The translations under genes and the position numbers were made by a program. 64,000 nt of DNA from Glaciihabitans arcticus (GTDB lineage Bacteria > Actinomycetota > Actinomycetes > Actinomycetales > Microbacteriaceae): positions 1,612,001 to 1,676,000 of the forward strand of contig NZ_SISG01000001.1 of the NCBI RefSeq assembly GCF_004310685.1, written 5' to 3'. The notes beneath the pieces are model-generated. The model made no database searches and had not been told where the DNA came from. It saw nothing but the letters and a program-made list of their open reading frames with translations. Of this stretch, positions 24,807 to 33,185 are shown one piece after another (the first letter of the stretch is position 1; each line of letters opens with the position of its first letter).

Positions 24807-26276
24807 GTGACTTTCGCTGAACTCAATATCGACCAGGACATGGTTGACGCACTTGCTACCAAGGGCATCATCGAACCATTCCCCATCCAGACCCAGACCA
24901 TTCCGATGGGTCTCGCCGGCCAGGACATCATCGGCCAGGCCAAGACCGGAACGGGTAAGACCCTCGGCTTCGGACTCCCCCTGCTGCAGTCGCTCGGCGC
25001 CAACCCAGAGCCCGGCGTGCAGGCGCTCGTCGTCGTCCCGACCCGCGAGCTGTGCGTGCAGGTCGCAGAAGACCTCACCCTCGCGGCATCCAACCGCGCC
25101 ACCATCGTCGCCGCCATCTACGGCGGCAAGGCGTACGAAGGACAGGTCGAGCAGATCAAGTCCGGCGCACAGGTGATCGTCGGAACCCCCGGCCGCCTCC
25201 TCGACCTCGCGAGCCAGCGCCTGCTGAGTCTCAAGAACATCAAGGTCATGGTTCTCGACGAGGCCGACAAGATGCTCGACCTCGGCTTCCTCTCCGACAT
25301 CGAGAAGCTGTTCGCCCAGACCCCGCCCGAGCGTCACACCATGCTGTTCTCGGCGACGATGCCCGGCCCGATCGTGGCGCTCGCGCGTCGCTTTATGAAC
25401 AAGCCGATCCACATCCGCGCGACGGACCCCAACGAGGGCCTGACGCAGGCGAACATCAAGCACGTCGTCTACCGCGCCCACAACCTCGACAAGGATGAGG
25501 TCATCGCTCGCATCCTGCAGTCAGAGGGCCGCGGCAAGACCGTGGTCTTCACCCGCACCAAGCGCGCAGCCGCCAAGCTGGTCGAAGAGCTGAACGACCG
25601 CGGTTTCAACGCCGCAGCCGTGCACGGTGACCTGAACCAGGAGCAGCGTGAACGGGCGATGGCCGCGTTCAAGGCGGGCAAGAAGGACATCCTCATTGCA
25701 ACGGATGTCGCGGCTCGCGGCATCGACGTCAACGACGTGACCCACGTGATCAACCACACCATCCCCGACGACCACGACACCTACCTGCACCGCGCGGGCC
25801 GCACCGGCCGCGCCGGCAAGACCGGTATCGCCGTCACCTTCGTCGACTGGGACGACATGCACAAGTGGGGCCACATCAACAAGGCACTCGACATGGGCAT
25901 CCCGGAGCCGACCGAGACATACTCCTCGTCACCGCACCTCTTCACCGACCTCGACATTCCCGAGGGCACCAAGGGTCGCCTGCCCGGCGCCCCGCCCGCA
26001 CGCGCCCGCGAGGCGGCACCCGCCTCGGGTGGCCGCGATGGCGGACGCAGCAGCGGTGGCGGTCGTGACGGTGGACGCTCCGGTGGCCGCGACAGCTCAC
26101 GTTCCTCCGACGCCTCGCGTCCCCCGCGCCAGCGCACGGCTCCGGCCGGCGAGGTGCGCGAGAGCGCCGAGGGTGGCGGAACCCACGACGGCGCAGCTCC
26201 GACCCGTCGTCGTCGCACGCGCACGCGCCGCGGCGGCCAGGGCGCTCCCGGCGGAAACGCCCCCGCAGCCAACTAG
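24807..26276 (+). CDS. DEAD-box ATP-dependent RNA helicase
   Basis: A 489-residue RhlE/CshA-like RNA helicase that unwinds structured RNA in ribosome assembly or mRNA decay. Motifs in order: Q motif PFPIQTQ (25-31), Walker A AKTGTGKT (45-52), PTREL, GTPGR, DEAD (about 150), SAT, then VFTRTKR, ATDVAARGID and HRAGRTGRAG in the second RecA domain. After residue 385 comes a low-complexity Gly-Arg-Ser tail (GGRDGGRSSGG) ending in a basic RRRRTRTRRGG block, likely an RNA-binding extension. The start is GTG. It ends in a CTAG shared with the convergent PHP gene. Confidence 0.94.
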   Translation: MTFAELNIDQDMVDALATKGIIEPFPIQTQTIPMGLAGQDIIGQAKTGTGKTLGFGLPLLQSLGANPEPGVQALVVVPTRELCVQVAEDLTLAASNRATIVAAIYGGKAYEGQVEQIKSGAQVIVGTPGRLLDLASQRLLSLKNIKVMVLDEADKMLDLGFLSDIEKLFAQTPPERHTMLFSATMPGPIVALARRFMNKPIHIRATDPNEGLTQANIKHVVYRAHNLDKDEVIARILQSEGRGKTVVFTRTKRAAAKLVEELNDRGFNAAAVHGDLNQEQRERAMAAFKAGKKDILIATDVAARGIDVNDVTHVINHTIPDDHDTYLHRAGRTGRAGKTGIAVTFVDWDDMHKWGHINKALDMGIPEPTETYSSSPHLFTDLDIPEGTKGRLPGAPPARAREAAPASGGRDGGRSSGGGRDGGRSGGRDSSRSSDASRPPRQRTAPAGEVRESAEGGGTHDGAAPTRRRRTRTRRGGQGAPGGNAPAAN

Positions 26277-27127
26277 CCGAAGTGCGGCCGGGATCCCGTC
26301 CCGGCCGCGACCAGCTTCTCGAGCACCTCGGGAGACGTGCTGTTCTCGGCCAGCCGGTTCGGTTTGCCGAGCCCGTGGTAGTCGCTAGATCCTGTGATCT
26401 CGAGGCCGAACTTCGCGGCGAGCTTCAGCAGCCAGCGCTTGCCGTCCTCCGTGTTGTCACGATGATGCACCTCGAGGCCGAACAGCCCGGCGTCGGTGAG
26501 TTCCCCGATGACCGCGTCATCCATCGCCCGATACTTGCCGTGGGTAGCGGGGTGCGCGAGCACCGGCACTCCCCCCGCCGCGACGATCATGCGCACGCCC
26601 TCGAGCGGCGAAGGCGCGTAGTACTTCTCGTAGTACCCGCCGCGCCAGTGCAGGATGCTCTCGAATGCCGCAGAGCGGTTCGCGACGTGTCCCTTGGCGA
26701 CGAGTGCGTCGGCGATGTGCGGGCGACCGAGGGTTCCTCCGTCGATCGACTGGGCGAGAACGTCATCCCAGGTCAGGTCGTAGTCGGCCGCGATGCGCTC
26801 GACGATGCGTTCGGCCCGGTGCAGGCGACCGTCGCGGATGCGCGCGGTCTCCGAGATGATGTCGGGGTTCGCCGGGTCGAACAGGTAGGCGAGCATGTGC
26901 ACGCTCGCCGGCCCGTAGTTGGTGCTGAGCTCCATGCCCGGGATGACGGTGAGCCCGGTTCCGACCGCCGCGGTGAACGCCTCGTGCCAGCCCGCGGTCG
27001 AATCGTGATCGGTGAGGGCGACGGTGTCGAGCCCTGCGGCCACCGCTGCGCGCACCAGTTGGGTGGGCGTCTCCGTGCCGTCGGACACGCTGCTGTGGGT
27101 GTGCAGGTCGATCACGGGCGCGGGCAT
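26273..27127 (-). CDS. PHP-domain phosphoesterase (RNase AM / YciV-like)
   Basis: A 284-residue PHP protein: DLHTHSSVSDGTETP (7-21), LTDHDSTAGWHEA, PGMELST, a central insertion (about 110-170), VLAHPATHGKY, EVHHRDN and GSSDYHGLGKP. The order of His/Asp motifs matches the 3',5'-nucleotide bisphosphate phosphatase/RNase AM group. It would act in the cytoplasm on nucleotide bisphosphates or RNA 5' ends. The ATG follows a leaderless -10. It is the second PHP gene in the window and is not closely similar to the one at 866-1612. Confidence 0.88.
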   Translation of the reverse strand: MPAPVIDLHTHSSVSDGTETPTQLVRAAVAAGLDTVALTDHDSTAGWHEAFTAAVGTGLTVIPGMELSTNYGPASVHMLAYLFDPANPDIISETARIRDGRLHRAERIVERIAADYDLTWDDVLAQSIDGGTLGRPHIADALVAKGHVANRSAAFESILHWRGGYYEKYYAPSPLEGVRMIVAAGGVPVLAHPATHGKYRAMDDAVIGELTDAGLFGLEVHHRDNTEDGKRWLLKLAAKFGLEITGSSDYHGLGKPNRLAENSTSPEVLEKLVAAGTGSRPHFG

Positions 27128-27133
27128 CCTGCC

Positions 27134-27139
27134 ATCGTA
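27134..27139 (-). promoter_or_regulatory. -10 box of PHP gene, leaderless
   Basis: TACGAT (minus strand) ends 6 nt before the ATG at 27127. Confidence 0.55.
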
Positions 27140-27183
27140 TCTTCGTCACGGCCCGGCTCTCAGACTCGCAGGTTTCGTTGGTC

Positions 27184-27189
27184 TAGGCT
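27184..27189 (+). promoter_or_regulatory. -10 box of endonuclease/phosphatase gene
   Basis: TAGGCT ends 9 nt before the ATG at 27199, implying a leader of at most a few bases. Confidence 0.5.
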
Positions 27190-27198
27190 CAACGGGTC

Positions 27199-28212
27199 AT
27201 GCTCCGCCGTATTCTCGCTGCCGCCCTTCTCGTTGTGCTCGCCGCAGGCCTCCTGGTCGCCGTATGGCCGCAGCTGTTCGGGCTCCAGACGACCGCCGGA
27301 GTCGCGCAGGCCGTGTCCCTGCGGGGGCTCGCGATTGCCGTCGCCGCGTGCTGCATCGTCGGGCTAGGGCTGCTGGCACTCGTCTCGACGACGGTACGGC
27401 GGCTCGCGGCATCCCTCGCCCTCGTCTTCTTCGTCTTTGTGCTTCTGAGCGGTGCCGTGGTCGCGACCCGCGGTCTCGGCAACCCCGCACTCGAGACCAA
27501 GTCCGACAACGACATCACGGTTCTCAGCTGGAACACCCTCGGGGATGCCCCCGGCGCCGAGGCGATCGCGAAGCTCGCCCTCGACTCCGAGGCCGACATC
27601 ATTGTGCTGCCCGAGACGACAAAGGCCCTCGGCGACGACGTGGCGGGCCGCATGGCCGCCGCGAACCGCATGATGTGGAGCTACACGCTCGCCTACGACC
27701 AGGTCTCGAAGGCCCGGTCGACGACGCTGCTCGTGAGCGACGACCTGGGCGAGTACCGCTTCGACGCCGGCGCGCGCACGACCAGCGTGCTGCCGAGCAT
27801 CGTGGCGACACCCGTCTCCGGCACCGGTCCGACCATCATCGCCGTGCACCCGGTGGCGCCGATCCCCGGCGAACTCGACAACTGGCGCAGCGACCTGCAA
27901 TGGCTTCGGGATGCGTGCAACGGCCCCAACGTCATCATGGCCGGCGACTTCAACTCGACGATCGACCACTTCGCCGGGCTCGGCAACGGCGACGGCACGG
28001 TCCTCGGCGATTGCCGGGATGCCGCTGCCCTCACCGACAACGCCGCTGTCGGCACCTGGCCCACGACCCTCCCCGCTCTTGCCGGGGCACCGATCGACCA
28101 CATCATGCAGACGGCGAACTGGCGCGTCAGCGGGATGCGGGTGTACGAGTCCTACGACGCGTACGGCAGCGACCACCGTCCGATCATCGCGCAGCTCTCG
28201 CCCGCCGGCTAG
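27199..28212 (+). CDS. Membrane-anchored endonuclease/exonuclease/phosphatase-family protein
   Basis: A 337-residue protein with three N-terminal membrane helices (about 4-26, 42-65 and 70-92) and an extracytoplasmic EEP (DNase I-like) domain from about 105. Catalytic motifs are VLSWNTLGD (Asn), IIVLPETTK (Glu), VHPVAPIP (His), IMAGDFNST (Asp and Asn) and YGSDHRPI (Asp-His). The family contains nucleases, sphingomyelinases and phosphatases, and the substrate here is unknown. It converges on the TetR gene, sharing CTAG for both stops. Confidence 0.88.
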   Translation: MLRRILAAALLVVLAAGLLVAVWPQLFGLQTTAGVAQAVSLRGLAIAVAACCIVGLGLLALVSTTVRRLAASLALVFFVFVLLSGAVVATRGLGNPALETKSDNDITVLSWNTLGDAPGAEAIAKLALDSEADIIVLPETTKALGDDVAGRMAAANRMMWSYTLAYDQVSKARSTTLLVSDDLGEYRFDAGARTTSVLPSIVATPVSGTGPTIIAVHPVAPIPGELDNWRSDLQWLRDACNGPNVIMAGDFNSTIDHFAGLGNGDGTVLGDCRDAAALTDNAAVGTWPTTLPALAGAPIDHIMQTANWRVSGMRVYESYDAYGSDHRPIIAQLSPAG

Positions 28213-28820
28213 CTACGGAACTGCGCCACCAGGAGCCTGGCCATCGACTGCGCGCGCTTCGCGGCGTCGAGGTCACCCTCGCAGGCCTGCACGATCGAGC
28301 CCTTCATCAGGATACCGAAGGACCGCGCGAACTCATCGGGGGTCGGGATGCCGGCCTCGGCCGCGAGTCCCTCGACGATCGAGTGGATCGTGCCGAGGTG
28401 CGCGCGGCTCGCGATGCCCGCGGGATGATCCGCACCCATCTCGAGCAGCGTACCGATGAAGGAGCAGGCCTCGAAGTCGTCGCGGCGGAACCACTCGTCG
28501 AAGACATCGAAGATGGCGAGCAGCTGCCCCTCGGGGTCGACGGCGCGCGAGCGGGCACCGGCCTCGACGGCACCGAACGTCCAGATCTCTTCGCGACGCT
28601 GGAGGAACGCGAGCACAAGCTCATCCTTCGACGCGAAGTGGCGGTACAGGGTGGCCTTGGCGACATCGGAGGCGACGATGATCTCGTCGATCGCGACATC
28701 CCGTATACCACGGCGTGCGAACAGGTCGTAGCTGGCAGAGAGGATGCGCTCGCGCGTGCCGAGCCGGAGCTCGGGAACCGAGTCTTCGGATGGCGCGTCG
28801 GGCTGCAGGAGGAGCGACAT
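28209..28820 (-). CDS. TetR-family transcriptional regulator
   Basis: A 203-residue TetR protein. The N-terminal HTH reads RERILSASYDLFARRGIRDVAIDEIIVASDVAKATLYRHFASKDEL (about 23-68), and the ligand-binding helices follow. The start at 28820 is chosen because GAGG lies upstream and the extra N-terminus of the longer frame has no TetR character. A 17-bp perfect palindrome 50 bases upstream is the likely operator. The target gene is not evident; candidates are itself and the short plus-strand gene at 28987. Confidence 0.9.
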   Translation of the reverse strand: MSLLLQPDAPSEDSVPELRLGTRERILSASYDLFARRGIRDVAIDEIIVASDVAKATLYRHFASKDELVLAFLQRREEIWTFGAVEAGARSRAVDPEGQLLAIFDVFDEWFRRDDFEACSFIGTLLEMGADHPAGIASRAHLGTIHSIVEGLAAEAGIPTPDEFARSFGILMKGSIVQACEGDLDAAKRAQSMARLLVAQFRS

Positions 28821-28870
28821 TCCGTGCCTCGCGTTCAGGAAAATGATGGGTAATCTCACGGTACTCCCGA

Positions 28871-28887
28871 CACCACGGCCCGTGGTG
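28871..28887. promoter_or_regulatory. Candidate TetR operator
   Basis: CACCACGGCCCGTGGTG is a perfect 17-bp palindrome around a central C, between the TetR gene and the divergent short ORF. Confidence 0.5.
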
Positions 28888-28986
28888 ATCAAAACGAGAC
28901 CTAAAAGGGGCTAGACCGAACTGTACGTTCTCTGCAAGCATGACACTGTTCCCCCGATTTTCGGGGGTAAGTGAGGCTGACCCCCG

Positions 28987-29172
28987 ATGACGTACTCAGA
29001 AGATCCCGACACCGACGACGCAGGCACGCCCTCCATCGACGCGCTTCCCACCCCCATCTCCTCCATCGCGCACGTGAGTCTGGTTCCCACGCACGCGCCC
29101 CTGATTCCCGAGTACGCGGATACCGCCCTCTCCCCCGAGGGCCAGCCCGCGCACCTGTACCGCCGCAGTTGA
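28987..29172 (+). CDS. Hypothetical short acidic, Pro-rich protein
   Basis: A 61-residue open frame, MTYSEDPDTDDAG..., acidic in the first third and rich in Pro, Ser and Ala, with no helix-forming or membrane segment; it would be largely disordered. Support: a GTGAGG-like ribosome site about 10 nt upstream, location in an otherwise empty 483-base gap (28821-29303), and a very strong plus-strand terminator 50 bases after the stop. Against: no recognised family, and frames are also open on the other strand. It could be a small secreted or regulatory peptide, or non-coding RNA. Confidence 0.4.
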   Translation: MTYSEDPDTDDAGTPSIDALPTPISSIAHVSLVPTHAPLIPEYADTALSPEGQPAHLYRRS

Positions 29173-29222
29173 TCTGTAGCGCCGCAGTGAGGCGTCCGGC
29201 AACGGCCGGCGGCACCTAGCGG

Positions 29223-29270
29223 CCGGCGACCGCCGCTTTCGGGTGGCGGCGGTCGCCGGTTCCCTTCCTT
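29223..29270 (+). terminator. Strong Rho-independent terminator
   Basis: A perfect 14-bp GC stem, CCGGCGACCGCCGC (29223-29236) with GCGGCGGTCGCCGG (29246-29259), and 9-nt loop, then the pyrimidine tract TTCCCTTCCTTT. It implies that the plus strand upstream (28987-29172) is transcribed. Confidence 0.75.
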
Positions 29271-29303
29271 TGTGGCCGCGCGCGCTTGGGGGGACAATGG
29301 GGC

Positions 29304-30830
29304 ATGGCCACGAACCCCGCAGATCAGTCAGCCCCCGCCGTCCTCCCGGAATCAGCCCCCGAGACCGAGGCACCCCGCGCAACCTCCAATCGGTCGACGA
29401 CACCGCTGTCCGACACATTCAAGGACTTCATCTCCGGCGGCTGGGCCGAGCGGTCGGACCCGCTTCCCGCTCCACGCGCGCAGGCGGCCTTTGCCGCGGC
29501 ACGTCGCGCCGCCATCTCCGCGCTGCACCCAGGTTTGCGCATCGTCATCCCGGCAGGTAGCGCGAAGGTGCGCTCGAACGACACCGACTACGCCTACCGA
29601 CCGCATTCGGCCTTCGCGCACCTGACCGGCTGGGCGGCCGACGCCGTTGCCGGCAGCGTGCTCGTGCTCGAGCCGACGGCCACGGGTCACGAGGCGACGC
29701 TGTACTTCCGCGAGGCCGCTGGCCGCGACTCCGACGAGTTCTACGCCAACCCCGAGATCGGCGAGTTCTGGACCGGCGCGCGTCCCTCGCTCGCACACGT
29801 CGCCGCCGACCTCGGCCTCGCGACGGCGAACCTCGACGCGTTCGCCGACGTTCTTGAAGCGACGGATGCAACGACTCTCCTCCTGCGCGACGGCGACTCC
29901 TCGATCACCGACCAGGTCGACGGACGTCGGCTCCTGGCCGCGGACACCGAGGAGCTGGACAACGACGGCGATGCCGATCTCGCCCGCGACCTGAGCGAGC
30001 TGCGTCTCGTCAAGGACGCCTGGGAGATCGAGCAGATGCGCCTCGCCGTGAACGCCACTAAGCAGGGCTTCGACGACGTCATCACCGACCTGCCGCAGAT
30101 TGTCGCGCACGAGCGCGGCGAGCGCCTCGTCGAGGGCACCTTCAATCGCCGCGCTCGCGCCGAGGGCAACACCGTCGGCTACGACACGATCGCGGCGAGC
30201 GGACCGCACGCGTGCATCCTGCACTGGACCCGCAACGACGGGCCGGTTGTGCCCGGCGACCTCATCCTGCTGGACGCGGGCATCGAGCTTGACAGCCTCT
30301 ACACGGCCGACATCACCCGAACCCTGCCGATCAGCGGCACGTTCACCGAGGTTCAGCGTCGTGTGTACGAAGCGGTGCGCGAGGCGGCGGACGCGGCGTT
30401 CGCGATTGTGCGGCCGGGCATCCGGTTCAGGGAGATCCACGCCGAGGCGATGAGGGTCATCGCGGCTCGCACAGCGGACTGGGGATTGCTGCCGGTCACT
30501 GCCGAAGAGTCGCTGCAGCCCGAGCACCAGTACCACCGCCGCTACATGGTGCACGGAACGAGCCACCACCTGGGTCTCGACGTGCACGACTGCGCGCAGG
30601 CACGCCGCGACCTCTACCTCGACGGTGTGCTCGAGGCGGGCATGGTGTTCACGATCGAGCCCGGCCTGTACTTCCAGCCCGACGACCTGACCGTGCCCGG
30701 GGAGTACCGCGGCATCGGCGTGCGCATCGAGGACAACATCCTCGTCACGGCGTCGGGTGCGGAGAACCTCTCGGTCGGCATTCCGCGCACGGCAGACGAC
30801 GTGGAGGCCTGGCTTTCAGCTACTCCTTGA
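29304..30830 (+). CDS. pepP: Aminopeptidase P family protein (Xaa-Pro aminopeptidase)
   Basis: A 508-residue metallopeptidase that removes an N-terminal residue preceding proline. After about 50 disordered residues come the creatinase-like N domain (YRPHSAFAHLTGW) and the pita-bread catalytic domain with all five metal ligands: LLDAGIE (Asp), TADITRT (Asp), HGTSHHLGLDVHD (His), TIEPGLYF (Glu) and RIEDNILV (Glu). It is cytoplasmic with no signal peptide. The ATG at 29304 is preferred over a TTG at 29286; GACAAT (29293-29298) would give a leaderless message. The last 11 bases overlap the convergent stress-protein gene. Confidence 0.93.
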   Translation: MATNPADQSAPAVLPESAPETEAPRATSNRSTTPLSDTFKDFISGGWAERSDPLPAPRAQAAFAAARRAAISALHPGLRIVIPAGSAKVRSNDTDYAYRPHSAFAHLTGWAADAVAGSVLVLEPTATGHEATLYFREAAGRDSDEFYANPEIGEFWTGARPSLAHVAADLGLATANLDAFADVLEATDATTLLLRDGDSSITDQVDGRRLLAADTEELDNDGDADLARDLSELRLVKDAWEIEQMRLAVNATKQGFDDVITDLPQIVAHERGERLVEGTFNRRARAEGNTVGYDTIAASGPHACILHWTRNDGPVVPGDLILLDAGIELDSLYTADITRTLPISGTFTEVQRRVYEAVREAADAAFAIVRPGIRFREIHAEAMRVIAARTADWGLLPVTAEESLQPEHQYHRRYMVHGTSHHLGLDVHDCAQARRDLYLDGVLEAGMVFTIEPGLYFQPDDLTVPGEYRGIGVRIEDNILVTASGAENLSVGIPRTADDVEAWLSATP

Positions 30831-31317
30831 CCGGCTCCGGCCGGGCGAGTAGTTCCTGCGCCTGGGCGGTGAGCGCGGGGTCAATGACCACCTGGTAGTT
30901 GCTCGCGAGCACCTGGTGGGTTGAGGTGAAGTCCCGGCGGCGTCGGCTGAGCGAATACGTGACGATGCCGAACAGCATCCCGAAGCCCGCACCGATCAGC
31001 GCTGCAGCGGCTACGAGGGTGAGTACGGGCGCCTGCGAGAACAGGAACAACAGCAGGCCGATGAAGAGACCCAGCCAGGCTCCGCTCGCGGCGCCGCTCA
31101 GCGCCGCACGGCCGTAGGTGAGCTTGCCGGTCACGCGTTCGACGGTCTTCAGGTCGTTGCCGACGATGGCGAGCTGCTTGACCTCGAGGTCGGACTTGGA
31201 GAGCCGGTCGACAACTTTCTGGGCCTCGAGGTAGGTGTCGTAGGTGCCCAGAACGTCGCCCTTCGGAAGGCTTGGCTGAACGGGCGCCTTGCGGCCGAAC
31301 GGGTTCACGTTGCTCAC
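30820..31317 (-). CDS. General stress protein 17M-like membrane protein
   Basis: A 165-residue protein with an N-terminal YflT/17M-like domain (GTYDTYLEAQKVVDRLSKSDLEVKQLAIVGNDLKTVERVTGKL, about 23-65) and two membrane helices (about 72-97 and 99-122), followed by a short basic segment and a cytoplasmic tail. The family is linked to general stress but has no defined activity. The GTG at 31317 is chosen because GGGAGA lies 8 nt before it and the conserved N-terminus starts there; the longer frame is antisense to the MgtE-like gene. Confidence 0.8.
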   Translation of the reverse strand: MSNVNPFGRKAPVQPSLPKGDVLGTYDTYLEAQKVVDRLSKSDLEVKQLAIVGNDLKTVERVTGKLTYGRAALSGAASGAWLGLFIGLLLFLFSQAPVLTLVAAAALIGAGFGMLFGIVTYSLSRRRRDFTSTHQVLASNYQVVIDPALTAQAQELLARPEPVKE

Positions 31318-31341
31318 GCCTTCATTCTCCCACCGCGACGG

Positions 31342-31347
31342 TAGGGT
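31342..31347 (+). promoter_or_regulatory. -10 box of MgtE-N/CBS gene, leaderless
   Basis: TAGGGT ends 7 nt before the GTG at 31355. Confidence 0.55.
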
Positions 31348-31354
31348 TTTAGCT

Positions 31355-32677
31355 GTGAGCACGACACGCGTCTTTGCCGCCCGCCTCGCCGGGTGCTCCG
31401 TTTTCGACCCCAACGGCGACAAGGTCGGCAAGGTGCGCGACGTTCTCGTCGTGTTCCGCTCGACCGATGCCCCTCGCGTCATCGGCTTCATCGTCGAGGT
31501 TCCGGGCAAGCGCAACGTGTTCCTGTCGATCGGCCGCATCACGAGCATCGGCTCGGGCCAGATCATCACGACCGGCCTCATCAACCTGCGCCGCTTCGAG
31601 CAGCGCGGTGGCGAGGTCCGCGTGATCGCCGAACTGCTGGGCCGCAAGGTCACGCTCAAGGACGGCTCCGGCATCGCGACGATCGAAGATGTCGCGATCG
31701 AAGAGATGGGCCTCGCCGAGTGGGAGGTCTCGCAGCTGTTCTGCCGACGCCCGAAGACGACCGCGTCTCCGTTCGCGAAGGGGGCGACGGCGTTTGTGCG
31801 CTGGGCGGACATCCGCGAAGAGGAAGCGGTCAAGGGCGAGGCACAGTCGGCCACCCAGCTCGTCGCGAGCTACGCGGACCTGCTGCCGGCCGACCTCGCG
31901 AATGCCATGCTCGATCTGCCCGGCCAACGCATGCTCGAGGTTGCCGAGGAGCTCAGCGACGACCGCCTCGCCGACGTTCTCGAGGAGATGCCCGAGAGCG
32001 AACAGGTCGACATCCTCAATCAGCTGGATGACGATCGTGCCGCCGACGTTCTCGACCAGATGCAGCCGGATGACGCTGCCGACCTCATCGCCGCACTCAC
32101 CGACGAACGCGGTGAGGTGCTACTCGACCTCATGGAGCCCGAAGAGGCCGAGGACGTGCGCTTCCTGCTCTCGTACGCGCCCGACACCGCGGGTGGCCTG
32201 ATGACGACCGAGCCGATTATCGTCTCGGCTGAGGCGACGGTGGCCGAGGGCCTCGCTCTGATCCGCCGCCACGAGCTCGCCCCCGCCCTCGGTGCCGCGA
32301 TCTGCGTCACCCTGCCGCCCTACGAGCCGCCGACCGGCCGCTTCCTCGGCATGGTTCACTTCCAGCGCATGCTGCGCTACCCGCCGAACGAGCGTCTCGG
32401 CACCCTGCTCGATCAGACCCTCGAACCCGTGCAGGCAAACACCAGCGCGGCCGAGGTCTCCCGCATCCTCGCGAGCTACAACCTCGTGTCCGTTCCCGTG
32501 GTGGACGAGCACAACCGACTGGTCGGGGTGGTGACCATTGACGATGTCCTCGACTATCTGCTCCCTGACGACTGGCGAAGTACCGACTCGGATTCTGATT
32601 CCGACGAGAAACGCCCCGTGAGCACTTCGACCGCCACCATTCCCGTGAAGAGGAGGACACCGCATGGCTCGCGCTAA
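31355..32677 (+). CDS. Pore-less MgtE-N/CBS magnesium-sensor-like protein with PRC barrel
   Basis: A 440-residue soluble protein. Two PRC-barrel-like segments occupy about 1-150. An MgtE N-terminal superhelical domain follows (about 170-275; repeats such as LADVLEEMPESEQVDILNQLDDDRAADVLDQM), then a CBS pair (about 275-415; TAGGLMTTEPIIVS and LVGVVTIDDVLDYL). The five-helix MgtE channel is missing, so this is not itself a transporter; it may sense Mg2+ or nucleotides and act on a partner. M. tuberculosis Rv1232c has the same make-up. The next gene, a DUF1003 membrane protein, overlaps by 14 bases and is the natural partner. Confidence 0.85.
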   Translation: MSTTRVFAARLAGCSVFDPNGDKVGKVRDVLVVFRSTDAPRVIGFIVEVPGKRNVFLSIGRITSIGSGQIITTGLINLRRFEQRGGEVRVIAELLGRKVTLKDGSGIATIEDVAIEEMGLAEWEVSQLFCRRPKTTASPFAKGATAFVRWADIREEEAVKGEAQSATQLVASYADLLPADLANAMLDLPGQRMLEVAEELSDDRLADVLEEMPESEQVDILNQLDDDRAADVLDQMQPDDAADLIAALTDERGEVLLDLMEPEEAEDVRFLLSYAPDTAGGLMTTEPIIVSAEATVAEGLALIRRHELAPALGAAICVTLPPYEPPTGRFLGMVHFQRMLRYPPNERLGTLLDQTLEPVQANTSAAEVSRILASYNLVSVPVVDEHNRLVGVVTIDDVLDYLLPDDWRSTDSDSDSDEKRPVSTSTATIPVKRRTPHGSR

Positions 32678-33185
32678 CCGTTCCTCCCGTCGCGACGACC
32701 GCCTCGACTCCCCCAAGGGCCTGCGCACGTCCTTCCGCCTCGGCGGAAACCCCAGCCAGGATCGCTTCGGGCGCTTCACCGAGGCGATCGCCCGCGGCAT
32801 GGGCACGCCGTGGTTCCTGTTCGGCCTGACCGTCTTCGTCATCCTCTGGATGATCTACAACACCGCTGCACCCGAGGGCATCCGTTTCGACGACGCGGCG
32901 ATCGGCTTTACGGCCCTCACGCTGATCCTCTCGTTGCAGGCCTCCTATGCCGCGCCTCTCATCCTGCTCGCCCAGAACCGTCAGGACGACCGCGACCGCG
33001 TGCAGATCGAGCAGGATCGCCAGCGCGCCGAACGCAACCTCAACGACACCGAGTACCTCGCCCGCGAGGTCGTCTCGCTGCGGCTCGCAATGCGCGACCT
33101 CGCCAGCAAGGACTTCATCCGCGCCGAACTGCGCGCCCTGCTCGCCGAGCTGGACAAACCCGACGAGGACGACAAGCGTGAGTGA
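32664..33185 (+). CDS. DUF1003 membrane protein
   Basis: A 173-residue DUF1003 protein: basic N-terminus, GRFTEAIARGMGTPWFLFGLTVFVILWMIYN (first helix about 48-65), a second helix (about 80-102) and the conserved coiled-coil-like tail ILLAQNRQDDRDRVQIEQDRQRAERN. It starts inside the MgtE-N/CBS gene and ends inside mrp, so the three are translationally linked. The family's role is unknown; pairing with a Mg2+-sensor-like protein suggests a cation-related membrane function. Confidence 0.88.
   Translation: MARANRSSRRDDRLDSPKGLRTSFRLGGNPSQDRFGRFTEAIARGMGTPWFLFGLTVFVILWMIYNTAAPEGIRFDDAAIGFTALTLILSLQASYAAPLILLAQNRQDDRDRVQIEQDRQRAERNLNDTEYLAREVVSLRLAMRDLASKDFIRAELRALLAELDKPDEDDKRE

Noticed and set aside
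28901-29418. Minus-strand frames of 104-140 codons in the gap before aminopeptidase P
   Set aside because: Arg/Gly-rich composition, no ribosome site, and they run through a plus-strand terminator stem.
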